From contig CM066035.1 of assembly GCA_033557465.1 (NCBI GenBank), positions 916,060,235 through 916,124,234 of the forward strand: 64,000 nucleotides of DNA. Reading direction: 5' to 3'. The notes below the pieces were generated by a model, which saw nothing but the letters and a program-made list of their open reading frames with translations, was not told the origin of the DNA and made no database searches. Both the position numbers and the translations under genes were made by a program. Of this stretch, positions 42,232 to 53,649 are shown piece by piece. This DNA comes from Ichthyophis bannanicus. Lineage: Eukaryota > Chordata > Amphibia > Gymnophiona > Ichthyophiidae. Numbering within the stretch: position 1 is the stretch's first letter; the number at the start of each line of letters is the position of its first letter.

Positions 42232-45200
42232 TACATAAGAACATAAGATATGCCATACTGAGTCAGACCAAGGTCCATCAAGCCCAGTATCCTGTTTCCA
42301 CCAGTGGCCAATATAGGTCATTCGTACCTAGCAGTTTCCCCAAACGACACAGGTTCCACATTGCTTGTACTGGGTCAAGCATTGATATTCTCGGTCCCTT
42401 TTTAATAATGGTTTCTGGACCTTTCCTCCAGGAACTTGTCCAAACCTTTTTTAAACCCAGCTACACTAACAGCCTTTACTACATCCCCCCGGTAACAAAT
42501 TCCAGAGTTTGATTACACATTGAGTGAAAAAAATATTTTCTCTTATTTGTCTTAAATAGTTTACCCTGTAGCTTCATTGCATGTCCCCTAGTCTTTCTAT
42601 ATTTTGATAACGTAAACAATCGATCTACGTTTACCCGTTCCACTCCGTTCATTAATTTATAGACTTTTATCATATCTCCCCTCAGCCGTCTCTTTTCTAG
42701 GTTAAAGAGCCCTAACCTTTTTAGCCATTCTTTATAGGGGTATCCTTCCATCCCCTTTACCATTTTGGTGGCTCTTCTCTGTACCTTTTCTAATAACGCT
42801 ATATCCTTTTTAAGATACGGCAACCAGAATTGCACACAATATTCAAGGTGCTGTTGCACCATGGAACAATACAAAGACATTATAATATCCTTTGTTTTAT
42901 TTTCCATTCCTTTCCTTATGATACCTAGCATTCTATTTGCTCTCTTGGCTGCTGCTGCCCACTAGGCGGAGGGTTTTAACATATTATCCACAATGACGCC
43001 TAAATCTTTTTCCTGGGTGGTGATTCGTAATGTGGAACCTTGCATCGTGTAACCATAGTTTGGGTTGTTCTTTCCTTGGTGCATAACTTTGCATTTGTCC
43101 ACATTAAATTTCATCTGCCATTTTGATGCCCATTCTTCAAATTTATCAAGATCCTCTTGTAATTTTCCACAATCCTCATGGGTTTCAACAACTTTAAATA
43201 GTTTTGTCTCATCTGCAAATTTCATAACCTCACTCGTTATTCCCTTTTCCAGGTCATTTATGAATATGTCAAAAAGCAGCAGACCCAGCACAGATCCCTG
43301 GGGTACACCACTATTCACCTTTCTCCATTGGGAAAATTGGCCATTTAGCCCTACCCTCTGCTTTCTATCTTTTAACCAGTTCCTGATTCACAGTAGTATA
43401 CTGCCTCCTATCCCATGACTCTTTAATTTTGCCAAAAGTCTCTGATGAGGGACCTTGTCAAAGGCTTTCTGAAAGTCCAAATACACTATATCAACCGACT
43501 CACCTTTGTCTACCTGTTTTATTCACACCTTCAAAAAAACATAACAAATTAGTAAGATAAGATCTTCCTCGTCTAAAGCCATGTTGGCTGTCTCCCATTA
43601 AGCCGTGACTATCTACATGTTCAGCAATTTTGTTCTTTATGATATTTTCTACGATTTATCCCGGTACTGACGTCAGGCTCACCGGTCTGTAGTTGCCCGG
43701 ATCACCCCTGAAACCCTTTTTAAAAATTGGTGTTACGTTGACCATCCTCCAATCTTTAGGTATTACAGATTATTTTAATGATAGTTCACAGATTACTAAT
43801 AACAGGTCTGCAATCTCTTATTTCAGTTCATTCAACACCCTTGGATGTATACCATCCAGTCCAGGTGATTTGCTACTCTTCAATTTATGAAATAGTTGTA
43901 ATACATCTTCCCAATGTATCAATATTTCCTTCGGTCTTTCCTGAGGAAGATGTAGGGATGTTACCCATGACTGAAGTGGTATTTAAAGGTGCGGAAGAAT
44001 TGAAGCAAAGAATTCATTCAGTCTCTCCGCTATCGCCTTGTCGCCTCTTAGTGCCCCTTTTACCTCTCTATCATCTAATGGACCAACTGACTCTCACAGG
44101 TTTTTTGCTACGAATGTACTTGAAAAAGTCTTTATTACGCCTTTTTCTTCCACAGTAAGCTTCTTTTCAAATTCTCCCTTTGCCTGCTTTATCAGTGCCT
44201 TGCATTTAACTTGCCAGTACTTGTGCTGTTTCCAGTTTTCGTCATTTGGCTCTTTTTTCCATTTCCTGAAAGATGCTTTTTTGGCAACAAAAGCCTCTCT
44301 GACCTCACCTTTAAACCATGTTGGCAGTTTTTTGGACTCCTTCTACTTTTCTTAGTGTGGAATACAGCCAGTCTGGGCTTCTAAGATAGTATTTTTCAAC
44401 AACACCCAAGCTTGATGTAAGTCTTTAATCTTTGCAACTGCTCCTTTTAGTTTTTTCTTAACTATTTTCCTCATTTTATCATAGTCTCCCTTTCGAAAGT
44501 TAAAAGGCAGTACTGTGGATTTCCTTACCATCCCCTTTCCACTAATTAAATCAAACACAATCATGCTATGATCACTATTGCAAAGTGACCCCAACACCCT
44601 TATCTCTTGCACCAGATCTGGTGTTCCACTAATGACTAGGTCCAATATGGCTTCCCCTCTGGTTGGTTCATGAACCAGCTGCTCCAAGAAGCAGTCACTT
44701 ATTTCATCTAGGAATTTTATCTCCCTAGCATGTCCTGCCGTGACACTGACCCAGTTGATACTGGGATAATTGAAATCACCCATTATTACTGTGCTGTAAT
44801 TTTTGTTAGCTTCCTTGATTTCTTTGAGCATTTCATCATCCATTTCTTCATTCTGGCCAGGCGGTCGATAGTACACCTCCACTGCCATCGCCTTTCCCTT
44901 TTTATATGGAATTTCAATCCATAGAGATTCTACAGCAAATTTTGTTTCCTGCAAAACTTTAATCCTTTCTGACTCAATGCCTAACATAGAGCGCAACCCC
45001 TCCACCAATTTGATCAGCTCTATTATTATGATATAGTTTGTACCCAGGTATCACAGTGTCCCACTGGTTGTCCTCCTTCCACCATGTCTCTGAGATTCCA
45101 ATCATATCTGACCTCTCATTTAGTGGTATATATTCTAACTCTCCCATCTTATTTTTTAGACTTCTAGCATTTGCATACAAGCATTTTAGAGATTGTATTT

Positions 45201-45372
45201 TATTCAAATTAATCTGGCTATTGGTAGGCATGGTAATTTGGAATCCTTAAGCTCTTTCTGCTCCTTATTCAAGGGCATTTGGGCTACTTTACTCTTTTTT
45301 GGAACCTCTCTGCTTTTGGTAGTATCCTTCAAGGATACATTCTTCCGAACCATGCGCTATTGGGCGGCTGTC
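42232..45372 (-). mobile_element. CR1-type LINE, near complete ORF2, minus strand
   Basis: On the minus strand the element runs from 45372 to 42232 and ends 'GACTCAGTATGGCATATCTT' then ATGTTCTTATG, the CR1 tail also seen at 36031. GGCTT at 42227-42231 and 45373-45377 may be a 5-base target duplication. It splits the right terminal repeat of DIRS-B2. It keeps the endonuclease start and the RT, so it is much longer than the first CR1. Confidence 0.85.
42479..45231 (-). pseudogene. CR1 ORF2 (endonuclease-reverse transcriptase), broken
   Basis: The start at 45231 gives LKCLYANARSLKNKMGELEY, IGISETWWKEDNQWDTVIPG and GGVALYVRH. After a frame change at about 44990 the endonuclease continues to 44352: MAVEVYYRPPGQNEEMDDEM, MGDFNYPSINW, GEAILDLVISGTPDLVQEIR, and CNSDHSMIVFDLIS with the catalytic SDH. 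The N-terminal RT (44350-43320) is decayed. The rest is clear: MNSGVPQGSVLGLLLFDIFI, EVMKFADETKLFKVVETHED (ADE at the catalytic pair, where ADD is expected), [20 protein letters not shown], and after another break the C-terminal part down to about 42485. Not functional. Confidence 0.85.
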
Positions 45373-45505
45373 GGCTTCCCCTATTATCTCTTGGACGCTG
45401 GGGAACGTTCCCATGCGGGCTCTGTCAGTACTAATGTCACCCATATGTGAAGACTAAATTCCCGCTTTTCTCAGAGATCACCTGTTACAGATGAGTAACT
45501 ATGTT
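45373..45505 (+). repeat. DIRS-B2 right terminal repeat, second part and element end
   Basis: It reads CTTGGACGCTGGGGAACGTT, CACCCATATGTGAAGACTAA, TTCTCAGAGATCACCTGTTA and ends CAGATGAGTAACTATG near 45505. After this point the sequence is minus-strand L1 endonuclease. Confidence 0.75.
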
Positions 45506-45935
45506 GTTTTGTCTGCCAGTTTGGCTACTAGCTCACCAAAGAACCCCTGTCGATAGACATTGGGTGCATAGATGCTTCCCAGTATTACCTTCTTACCCTG
45601 AAGCACCCCCCCCCAGACCAGGATGTATCGCCCCCTGGGTCTTTGACCACCTATGAATTTCAAATGTTTGTTTTTTCCCGATAAAGATTGCCACTCCCTG
45701 TTGTTTTGACGAATAAGGCACCCGAAGGACCTCCCTCACCGAGCCTCTCTGCAGCTTACCATGTTCCCTGTCTGTGAGATGGGTTTCCTGCAAAAGGGCC
45801 ATGTCCGCCTCCAGCCTGCATAGGTAAGTGAGGGTTTTCTCCCATTTAATGCGGGAGTTGAGGCGCCAAGATTCAGTTATCAGTTTAATCTCAGCCAGTG
45901 TCCAACACTTCCTGTGGGTAATGCAGGTTACATTC
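45506..45935 (-). pseudogene. L1-type ORF2 endonuclease, N-terminal fragment
   Basis: On the minus strand: DMALLQETHLTDREHGKLQR, REVLRVPYSSKQQGVAIFIG, then after a frame change VILGSIYAPNVYRQGFFGEL and VAKLADK. QETHL and SIYAPN are endonuclease motifs 2 and 4 of L1-type enzymes. It ends exactly where DIRS-B2 ends. Broken. Confidence 0.77.
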
Positions 45936-45950
45936 AGCCTTTCGGTACCC

Positions 45951-46440
45951 CTCAGAGCCTTCCAGATGAGCTCCTCAGAGTTGACTGTGTGCCAGAGTCA
46001 CTGCTCCCCAATATATACTTGTTCCCAGATGTTCCTTACCTTCCCACGCTCATCCTGTCTTCTCATCAGCCCCGCCCTATGCCTCATTCATCCAGCCTAT
46101 TAACCTATCCTCCATTCCTCCCCCCTGCATTCCTCCCCCCTCTGCATTCCTCCCCCTCTGCGTTCCTCCCCCTTCTGCTTTCCTCCCCCCTCCGCGTCCC
46201 TTCCCCCCTCAATCCTCCATTCCCACAGTCTCGCACAGACATACAACAACCCATCTCACATACCACCCACATCCTCGTCCCCCCTCATCCAGCTCCCTTT
46301 CTCTGTCTCTTCCCCTAGGTCACTTGCATTCTTTGCTATCCAGTCCCATCGGCTCTCCCCTAAACCGCATCGGTGCTATAAACCCCTCCCGTTACCCATT
46401 CTTCTGCTGGTGTACCAGGCAAGGCTCCAGCATCAATAGA
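45951..46440. other. Pyrimidine-rich, unassigned sequence
   Basis: It contains a low-complexity run at about 46115-46215 based on CATTCCTCCCCCCTCTG and further C/T-rich sequence. I see no gene or recognisable element. Confidence 0.6.
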
Positions 46441-46460
46441 GTCCATATGTGAGATGGGAA

Positions 46461-46770
46461 CAGAGCACGCCGCTGCCGCCGCTGAAGAGATCAAAGGGCA
46501 GCAGTCCCTTAAAAGCGGCGTGCTCCATCGGAGGGGACAGAGCATGCCGCCGCCGCCACCACTGAAGAGATCAAAGGGCAGCGGCCCTTTAAAAGCGGCG
46601 TGCTCTATCGGAGGGGACAGAGCATGCTGCCGCCACCACTGAAGAGATCAAATTCAGTGGCCCTTTAAAAGCGGCATGCTCCATCGGAGGGGACAGAGCA
46701 CGCCGCTGCCGCTGAAGAGATCAAAGGGCAGCGGCCCTTTAAAAGCGGCATGCTCCATCGAGCGTGCCCG
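46461..46770. repeat. Minisatellite, four units of 75-80 bp
   Basis: The units start CAGAGCACGCCGCTGCCGC at about 46461, 46538, 46618 and 46693. Each contains GAAGAGATCAAAGGGCAGCG, GCCCTTTAAAAGCGGC and TGCTCCATCGGAGGGGACAG. Unit three has AAATTCAGTGG in place of AAGGGCAGCGG. Confidence 0.83.
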
Positions 46771-46954
46771 TGCCTGGCGAGCCAGCGCCTGAGGGCCTCA
46801 CCAGAGGGCCCTTTGGCGTGGTCCTTAGGCGCGGGCCCGGGGGTGCTCTGGTGTGGTCCATCCACCCTACTCTTCCTTTTCACAGCAGCCCCCTGGATCT
46901 GAGTAAATACAATCGCTCTCTGCTTGTACTGCCACCATTGCCTGCGTAGAACTG

Positions 46955-47292
46955 TTACCCATTGCTGCTTTGAACTTCCCTGGCCCTCTTCAAATCCAGG
47001 TTGAAGACCCACCTCGTCACCATTGCATTCAGATCCTAACTTCCATCCTCATCCTACCCTAACCCCAATTAACGTTTATGACCAAACTATAGACCAAGCT
47101 GTACCTAACTGTACCACACCCTACCTTCCACTGTACTGACTAATGCTCTGTACTGTTCTAACTAGATTGTAAGCTCCGATGAGCATGACTCTGACGGGCA
47201 GGGACTCTCCCTTGTATGTTAGCCACCTCTTGTAGGCTAACTGTACAGCGCTGCATGCGTGGCGCTTTATGAGTGCTAAATAGTAGTAGTAG
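46955..47292 (+). mobile_element. L2-type LINE 3' end, plus strand
   Basis: It starts in the last coding part (CTTCAAATCCAGGTTGAAGA, reading FKSRLKTHLVTI) and continues with 'ATTGTAAGCTCCGATGAGCA' and ACTGTACAGCGCTGCATGCG. It ends with a TAG repeat at 47280-47292. These are standard L2 3' UTR features. Confidence 0.8.
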
Positions 47293-47469
47293 ATGTCCCC
47301 GCTGCTATATCGAGGTCGCTGCATTCCCGCCAGTGCCTCTCACGCTACTTAAATGGCCCCCAGACCACAAGACTACTCTGCGAAGGATGACAACATGTCA
47401 CTGCTATTCAGTCAAAGTGCACTCAATTAGTGGCAATTTCTCCAGTTCATCATTGTGGCATACAGTCCC

Positions 47470-48300
47470 TTTTAGGCCAATACATGCCTGATGTGTTCCT
47501 CTCGGTGACTCCGCATTGCCTCGGGTGGTGTTGAGGCCTCAGCACTGGCCCCCGCCTGCTTGTCCCTTGAGGAACTTTTTCCCTTCTTCCATGGACGTAA
47601 AATACAAAGTGTTTCCCCCGTGGTGCACTTTGAGTTTATGGGGAAATAGGAGGGCAAAAGTAATCCTCTGATGAAGCGCTGTGTACACCGATGGAAATTC
47701 CCACCATTTCAATGTTACTCGGTTTGAATAGTCGTTAAAGAGAAGAATTTTGTTATTCTCATACTCAAGGGTCTTGCATTGCCGATAGGCTTCAGGATGT
47801 GCTCCTTTTCCAACCAGAAAAGATATTGGGCTATTGCAGGTTGAGGGCACACTCCAGCTTCCCTCCTTGGCTCAATGCGGTGCGCACATTTGCAGCACCA
47901 TGTGGAGCTGTCCCCTTGCAGGCCCAGGGTGCTTGGTAGCCATTGTTCATAGAACTCAAAGTTTTGTGTCAGGCAGCAATTCGGGCAGGCCCACTACTCT
48001 TAAATTATTGTGCCTGGAACGATTCTCCTGTTCCTCAAGTCGCTCTGACAGCTTTTGGAACTCAGCTGCCTGCCCTGTTACCTGTGCGTTGGTGCAGTCA
48101 ACCAGAGTTTCTTGTGCTGCCACTCTCTGCTTGAATTTGGTGATCTGGCATACCTGTGATTCCAGCTGCTCCCGAATGCCCTCAACGGTGGATTGAATTC
48201 TGTTCAAGCGATCTTCAAGTGCCGCTGTGACTACCTTCACGATTTCAGATGCCAGCTCTCCCATGCCATGAAAATCAGCCCATGGTGTGCCGCAGTCATC
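47470..48300 (-). pseudogene. L1-type ORF1 (RNA-binding), broken
   Basis: The coiled-coil segment at 48264-47956 reads VKVVTAALEDRLNRIQSTVE, then ITKFKQRVAAQETLVDCTNA, leading to RLEEQENRSRHNNLRVVGLP. The last is the start of the RNA-recognition domain in L1 ORF1. After a gap and a frame change, 47800-47540 reads KTLEYENNKILLFNDYSNRV, FPSVYTALHQRITFALLFPH and KVHHGGNTLYFTSMEEGKKF, the C-terminal domain. The intervening RRM residues are degraded. The start near 48264-48300 is uncertain. Not functional. Confidence 0.8.
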
Positions 48301-48495
48301 TTGCCCTTTGTGTGCTGCGCTTTGACTGCCCGATGTTTAATTTGGGTTTTGGGCATTCCCCGCCTCCAAGGCATGACTCCCACTGACCGGCTGAGCACCG
48401 CTTCAACAGCAGTCAAGGGGTTAGGGTTCCAGGTCGGGTTTTGCTGATTTTATGCGGGTTTACAGGGCTCTGTCACTGTATTTGTTCCCAGAATT

Positions 48496-48835
48496 CAAAA
48501 TGACATGGGACAGACACAATCCCTTTATATAGCAATGGGATAAAATCAAAACAAACATAACTATCTCTTATATCTCAGCAAATAGGGGTGACCTACATGA
48601 AGCGGTGGGTAGACCCTTAAACAAAGGCATAGGGAGGGGTAACCTGCACGGAGCAGCAAGTGCACCTACTCTTGCTGCCCTGCTGGGCAGACTAGATGGA
48701 CCATGCAGTGGAGGATGGGAATGTTCTTATACTGAGAGTTGGATGTTTTTAATTAATGCTATATTGTTTTGTTTGCATTGTGATTTTATTTATTGTAAGC
48801 TGCTGTGATGTTAAACAGATTTAAAAATAAATAAT
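48496..48835 (+). mobile_element. LINE/SINE 3' tail, plus strand
   Basis: 'GGGGTGACCTACATGAAGCG', 'AGGGAGGGGTAACCTGCACG' and GACTAGATGGACCATGCAG are related to the minus-strand tail at 14974-15120. It is followed by TTATTGTAAGCTGCTGTGAT, then AAAAATAAATAA. There is no coding part. The 3' portion differs from the copy at 14974, so two related families are likely. Confidence 0.55.
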
Positions 48836-48839
48836 TTAT

Positions 48840-50049
48840 TGTCAACTAATAACATACAGCACATGATTGGTGGCACATAGTTGTTCCTTCAGTGCAGACT
48901 CACTAGTGACTCAAGGACCCATTGGTCAACATTTTCATACAATTTTCTGAATTTCCTTCAAACCCCCTCCCCCCTTACAAGATATAAGATTGCCAACCTT
49001 CCAACCCCAGGATGAAACCAAGTGACCCTATGTTCAGTTACTAATGGACCCGGAGCTTGTTTGGAGGTTCTAGCAGGGGAGTGCAGCTAGTGGCACACCC
49101 TTGACCGAAAAACAGCACTACTTCTATTGGTAAGGTCATCCCCTTCAACCAAGCGCACAGCTTTGGGAGAGACAAGCATGGAGCAGTGAGAGAGGAAGGG
49201 GACGTTCATCTAGCCACCCATCAACCAAATCAACCCTGGTGATCAGTGAGGTGACAGATGCCTCTGCCAGATCGCTCTCACATCCAGGGTTCCATGCATT
49301 TTTGATCAAGCTTACTGGTGAGTAGTTTACCCTTCATTTATTTGATTCAGACCCAAACTTTATTCCCAGCTGAACACTGAGGAATCTTTTGTTGTCACCC
49401 ATCTGCTTACTTCTTCTGAGACTCCTTCGTCTTTTCTAATTCCTGTAAGACTTGTGCATGCAGTTCGCTCAGACCTTTTGTCTAGGCTACTGCCACTGGA
49501 ACCCTCCATAGTGAAAACAATTACAAAAACCTTTTATTAGTAAAAGAATGGCAAAGACTGAATTCAAGGAAGCTCTGTGTTGTATTTTAGTGATTAGTTG
49601 CAGAACAATGGAGGTATTGTTGCAGTGTCTGGTTCACTTAGTCTATTTGCTCTTTGGATTGAGGGTGATAGGTTGAAGACAAATGCACCTGGATGTACTG
49701 AAACTTGGTTATGCTGCTAAAATTGTGCAGTGAACTGAATGTCTTGGTCAGAGACTATATAAGATAGCAGTGAATGGGAGGGGGCAAGTGAGCAAGAGGA
49801 GAGTGGATGAGAGGTACTCAGGTGGGGGGTTTGTGGGAATAATTGAGAAAAAGGATTGGTGTTGGGAAGAGGGGTGTAGAGAGGGCTGTCCTTCTCTGTC
49901 CTGACCTGGATCCTCTTTCTCTTCCCCTCCCATGATCCAAGATTCCCTCCCTGATTTTCCCCATCCTCTCAGTCCTACTCTCTTACCTGAGATGTCTTCT
50001 CCAGTTCCCTCCTTTGAGATCAAGCTTTTTAAAACTTTATTTTATAAAG
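48840..50049. other. No recognisable feature
   Basis: Unique-looking AT-balanced sequence without a convincing frame or repeat. The minus-strand frame near 49748-50023 is short, lacks family motifs and is not called. Confidence 0.5.
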
Positions 50050-52720
50050 TCATATTCCATATTGTCCTGCTAGAGCAGTCCAGACAAGTGGATTGTGTCC
50101 CCTACCAGCAGATGTGGACAAAGACATTTTCCATTGGCTTCTTTATGACATATCAGTCAGAACCACCAGATGGAGCCTTCAGTAATTCTCTGTCTCCAAC
50201 AAGTTGTGGATGCATCGTTTAAGCTCTCTGAAAATTTAAGAAAATACAAGGAAGAACTGAGAAGAGAGATTTTTGCTTGTGAGCAATCGTCCTTTGGGTG
50301 GATTTCTCACTGGAGTGTGACATGGGAGGCTCCACTAGGGTCACCCTTAAAAAGTGTGCTCTTTTCGGATACCATAGGGGGAGAGAAAATGGTTCAACTC
50401 CCTGCCCTTATCTTGTTAAGGACATGTTGAGCAGTGTGAAGATTGAAAGGAAAGGAATTGGAAGGATTCTTCAGCCCTGCACACGTTCTCCATGCCCTCC
50501 TCCTCCTCCTCCCTCCCCCTGCTATCTCCTGAAGATTGAAGACAGTTCTTCAGAGGTATGCGACTGCACATCTGGCAGCAGGGGAGTAGCACTGAGCCCA
50601 GCATGGTATTTACCTGCCATGGGCTCCCTGGGGGGAAGGATCAAAAGCTAAGCCTGTCTATCTGTCTTATATATGGGGGCTCCTGACTTCATCCATTGCT
50701 GGGGCACTAAGTCAGATTTGGACCACTGAAGTCATCTGTTTGAATCGGTGCTGGTGTTTTCCCACCTTGCCTAATTGCCTGTGTGTGTTATTTGCACTTC
50801 CCGCACTTTTCTGTGCCCATTCCACACCTTCCCGGTATGCCAGTAGCATGTGGTGACTGTGTTTGTGGCCTCTGTATGCAGTATCTGCACGCAACTCCTC
50901 CACATGGTGCCAGTGAACATGGCCCTGCCCATGCAGAATTGGTGTGCAGTGCAGTTCGCTGTCTGAATGCACCTTCAGCCTGTGTTGCCTAACTGCTAGT
51001 GGGGGTGGAGAGTGCTTATGCTATCTTTGAAGAAGCACTGCCTGGTCCACGGAAGGAGAGAACCTCTTGGCTGGATTCTGATATCTGCTGTGCTTGCATG
51101 GATGCTTCAAGCACACTCTTAGCAGGCCCATCCTTCCAGGAGATGAAGTGCCCTGGTCCTATCTTCTGCACTGTGATTGGCAGTGGGTGTGGCCCTGAAG
51201 GATGATTGTCAGGCTTGTAGTTTTAACACTCTCCTCTGGATACTCTGCTTTGTGGAAGGAATTCTCACATGCTGTTCCTCCCCAATGATGGTTTTTTTTT
51301 GGCCAGTGGGGAGCTCCCAGGTCCCGGGCTATCTTTCTTAGAGTTTCTTTCTTCTTCAGCAAGCTGTTCTTTCTGGCTTGGCAGCACGGACCCTAGAGCT
51401 TCTAGGTCTTCTCGATTTCTTCTGCCTGTTTGGAAGAGGGACAGCGGACGAGTCAGAGACCAGCTCAGTATACGTCTTCTAAACTTTCTCTGTGATGGTA
51501 AGAGTTGGAGTTTGGGCTTGGTTGGCCTTTGGTCGAGACCCGGAGTCCAGTCTCAATGTTTCAAACTCAGATTCTGCTCTGGAGGAAGAATGGTCATCTT
51601 GCTCTGAAGCGCACGATGAGTCTGGTGTTAGTCACATATTCAGGAAGGTTGAGTTGGCGGCTCTTATTGCTCAGGTGCCATCCGCCCTGAGTTTGTCTGA
51701 TCCTCTGGCAACTGAGCAAGAGCCACTTTGACCCAGTGAAAAGCGGGATATAAATACAGTTAAATAAATAAAATAAAATAAACTGGTAAACTTCCTCTAG
51801 CAGGGTGTTTGGAAGTACAAGACAGCTTTCCCTTCCGGATATCATCAAGAGCATAGTATGCTTGGAGTAAGCTCTGCCAAACTCCCCAGTGAAGGGGCTG
51901 AGAGTTTACAGGAGGCTTTTGCACTGCCACAGGAGGATCATGCCAAGTGGTTTAACCCACTGAGAGGGGATGCATATGTTACAGCAGTTGCAAATCGGAC
52001 CACCATTTAGATGGAGGGTGGAATGTCCCTAAAGGATCCTAGGATTGTAAGGTGGGCACTATCTTGAGGAGTCAGTTTGCAGCCTCTGCTGTCATCCTTC
52101 AGTTGGCAGTGTGTGTGGATCTGATGTCTCGGGCTTTGCTCCAGTTGTTTCAGTCCCTTGCATAGAGAATATTACACCCCTGTTGGAGTTGGCTACAGCC
52201 TTTCATGTCAGATGCTATATATGATCTCCTCCACAGGGTGGCTAAATACATTGTTCTGTTGACTGTGGTACAGTGTTGAATATGCTTCCACCTCTGGGCA
52301 GCGTTTCATCCTCCATGTCCTGATTGTCTGTGCTCTCCCTTAAAGGCAGGCTCTTGTTTGGGTGAACTTGGATAAATTGGGTAAGGACTTGGGCTAGTCC
52401 ATACCTCATCACCTTCTGGAGGATAGGCCCAAAACAAAACAAAAAAAAAAGAGGCAGAGGGCCTTGGAGGTAAATAAGCGCATATTAAAGTTGTATACCC
52501 ATGTTCCTCGCTTACGCTATGTGGACTCCAGTTACTACCACCCTTGCTAGTCCTCCTTCCTACCCTTCTGGATTCTGGTTTCGATTCAGCCCTTTCGTGG
52601 ACCTCGAGGGTCCCAGGACTCCAATACTGCTAGAGATGCCTCCTCCCCACCGGCACGATTACAGCCTGAGAGCCCATTCTGGAAGTGGGCTCAGATCACT
52701 GAGGATTGCTGAACTCTAGT
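50050..52720 (+). pseudogene. Decayed DIRS-type 5' region and gag (third lineage, C)
   Basis: At 50060-50210 the sequence TAGAGCAGTCCAGACAAGTG, CCCCTACCAGCAGATGTGG and CTCTGTCTCCAACAAG resembles a terminal repeat seen in other amphibian DIRS-like elements (from memory, not searched). Degenerate gag-like pieces follow: SDSALEEEWSSCSEAHDESG then VELAALIAQVPSALSLSDPL (51560-51700), and PQEDHAKWFNPLRGDAYVTA near 51930. After a frameshift the LKDPRIVRW-like region (DRKVEALL in intact gags) lies near 52040. Stops and shifts are everywhere, and the assignment is weak. Confidence 0.4.
51727..51782 (+). repeat. Short retroelement 3' tail inside the decayed gag
   Basis: TTGACCCAGTGAAAAGCGGG, ATATAAATACAG and a TAAA-type repeat look like the terminal bases of a LINE or SINE. 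Gag-like coding sequence lies on both sides. Confidence 0.45.
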
Positions 52721-53165
52721 CACCATTCAATGTGGCCATGTTTTGGAATGCAGGAGCTGGTTCTGGGTTCCTTTATCCCTCCTTGCGGCTCCAAGGCTAA
52801 CAAAAACGTAGTTCAATGTATGCTGATCATACATCTCCATCTGTGGGCAGTGGTCCTAGTTTTCCTCACCTTTTCCCAGGCCTCCTTCAGGCTCTCACAT
52901 ACCCACTCAGTTCCCAACAGCTTCCCATCTGTTTGTCTGTTTCACTCTCTCTCTCTCAAATCTTTCCCATATACTAATTACTACCTCAGTCTCTCTCAGC
53001 CTTCATACCCTTTCCTCATCACCTCTGACTCTGTCATCTTTCCCACTTCTACATTTCTGGCGCTGTCTTAGAAACACTCTCCATTACCACCTCTATCAAA
53101 CCCCAACGCTATCTTTGGCTTTCTTTCACATGTGCATTCCTCCTCCAGTTTTCATACTCCCTGGC
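52721..53165. other. Pyrimidine-rich spacer, nothing recognised
   Basis: C/T-rich sequence with a short CTCTCTCTCTC run near 52950. No supported gene or element. Confidence 0.5.
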
Positions 53166-53169
53166 TGTC

Positions 53170-53645
53170 ATGTATTCACCCACTACCTGCCCCCTCTGTA
53201 AACAAATGACAAAGAGGGGCCTACAAAACAGAGCCAGACAATATGGAACTTTGTTTGCCTCTGTTTCGGTGGCTTCCATGACATCGAAGGCTTCTACTTC
53301 CTCGCATGCATCGCAAGTATCCCTGAAGTCCAACCACAAGGGTAAGTCCAAATCATCAATATCGGCATCTAAGTCCAATACTGATGAAACAGAAAAGTCC
53401 CATAAGCATCGAGATTCCCCACGGGGCACCTTAGATGTTGACTGGCCAGCCAAACAGCCCTGGTGGGAGGAGCCTTCCTTCAAAGCCCGGGTGGGGCTCC
53501 GGGACGCTCCCGAAGTATCGACCTCCGGACAGCCCATTGCTGAATCTACCCAAGCATCGACAGTTTCCTTAGATCAGCACATGTTGACTATCGAAAGAAG
53601 TTTGTTAGCACTTCTGGCAGCCTCGATACCAATATCATCAAGAGC
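53170..53645 (+). pseudogene. DIRS-B3 gag N-terminal part
   Basis: It begins near YSPTTCPLCKQMTKRG, a remnant of the N-terminal Cys pair. It then has a Ser/Lys-rich segment (STSSHASQVSLKSNHKGKSK, KSNTDETEKSHKHRDSPRG) like the Ser/Arg-rich region of the A gags. The same frame runs on to 54009, but from about 53650 the sequence is better explained as the upstream part of the L1 insertion. The conserved gag core is absent. Confidence 0.6.
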
Positions 53646-53649
53646 AACT

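Larger units (their letters stand above)
23984..45505 (+). mobile_element. DIRS-type element B2, heavily interrupted
   Basis: An older family-B DIRS. Its pieces are: gag from its middle (23984-24890), RT (25090-25822), RT continuation and pre-RNase H (36032-36403), RNase H to recombinase (40082-41860), ICR (41981-42090), and right terminal repeat in two parts (42165-42231 and 45373-45505). The gaps are filled by CR1, RTE and CR1 insertions. Its own 5' end is missing from the window because DIRS-B1 sits in its gag, and is predicted beyond base 1. All frames are decayed. Confidence 0.78.
45506..48480 (-). mobile_element. L1-type LINE, minus strand, host of DIRS-B2
   Basis: The 5' part of an L1-group LINE: ORF1 (about 48300-47470) and the start of ORF2 (45935-45506). 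The endonuclease is cut at 45506 by the right end of DIRS-B2, so the rest of ORF2 should lie to the left of B2, outside the window. The ORF1-ORF2 interval holds further repeats (45951-47292). Confidence 0.75.

Noticed and set aside
49748..50222. Short frames on both strands near 50 kb
   Set aside because: They overlap each other and a putative DIRS terminal region; no family motif.
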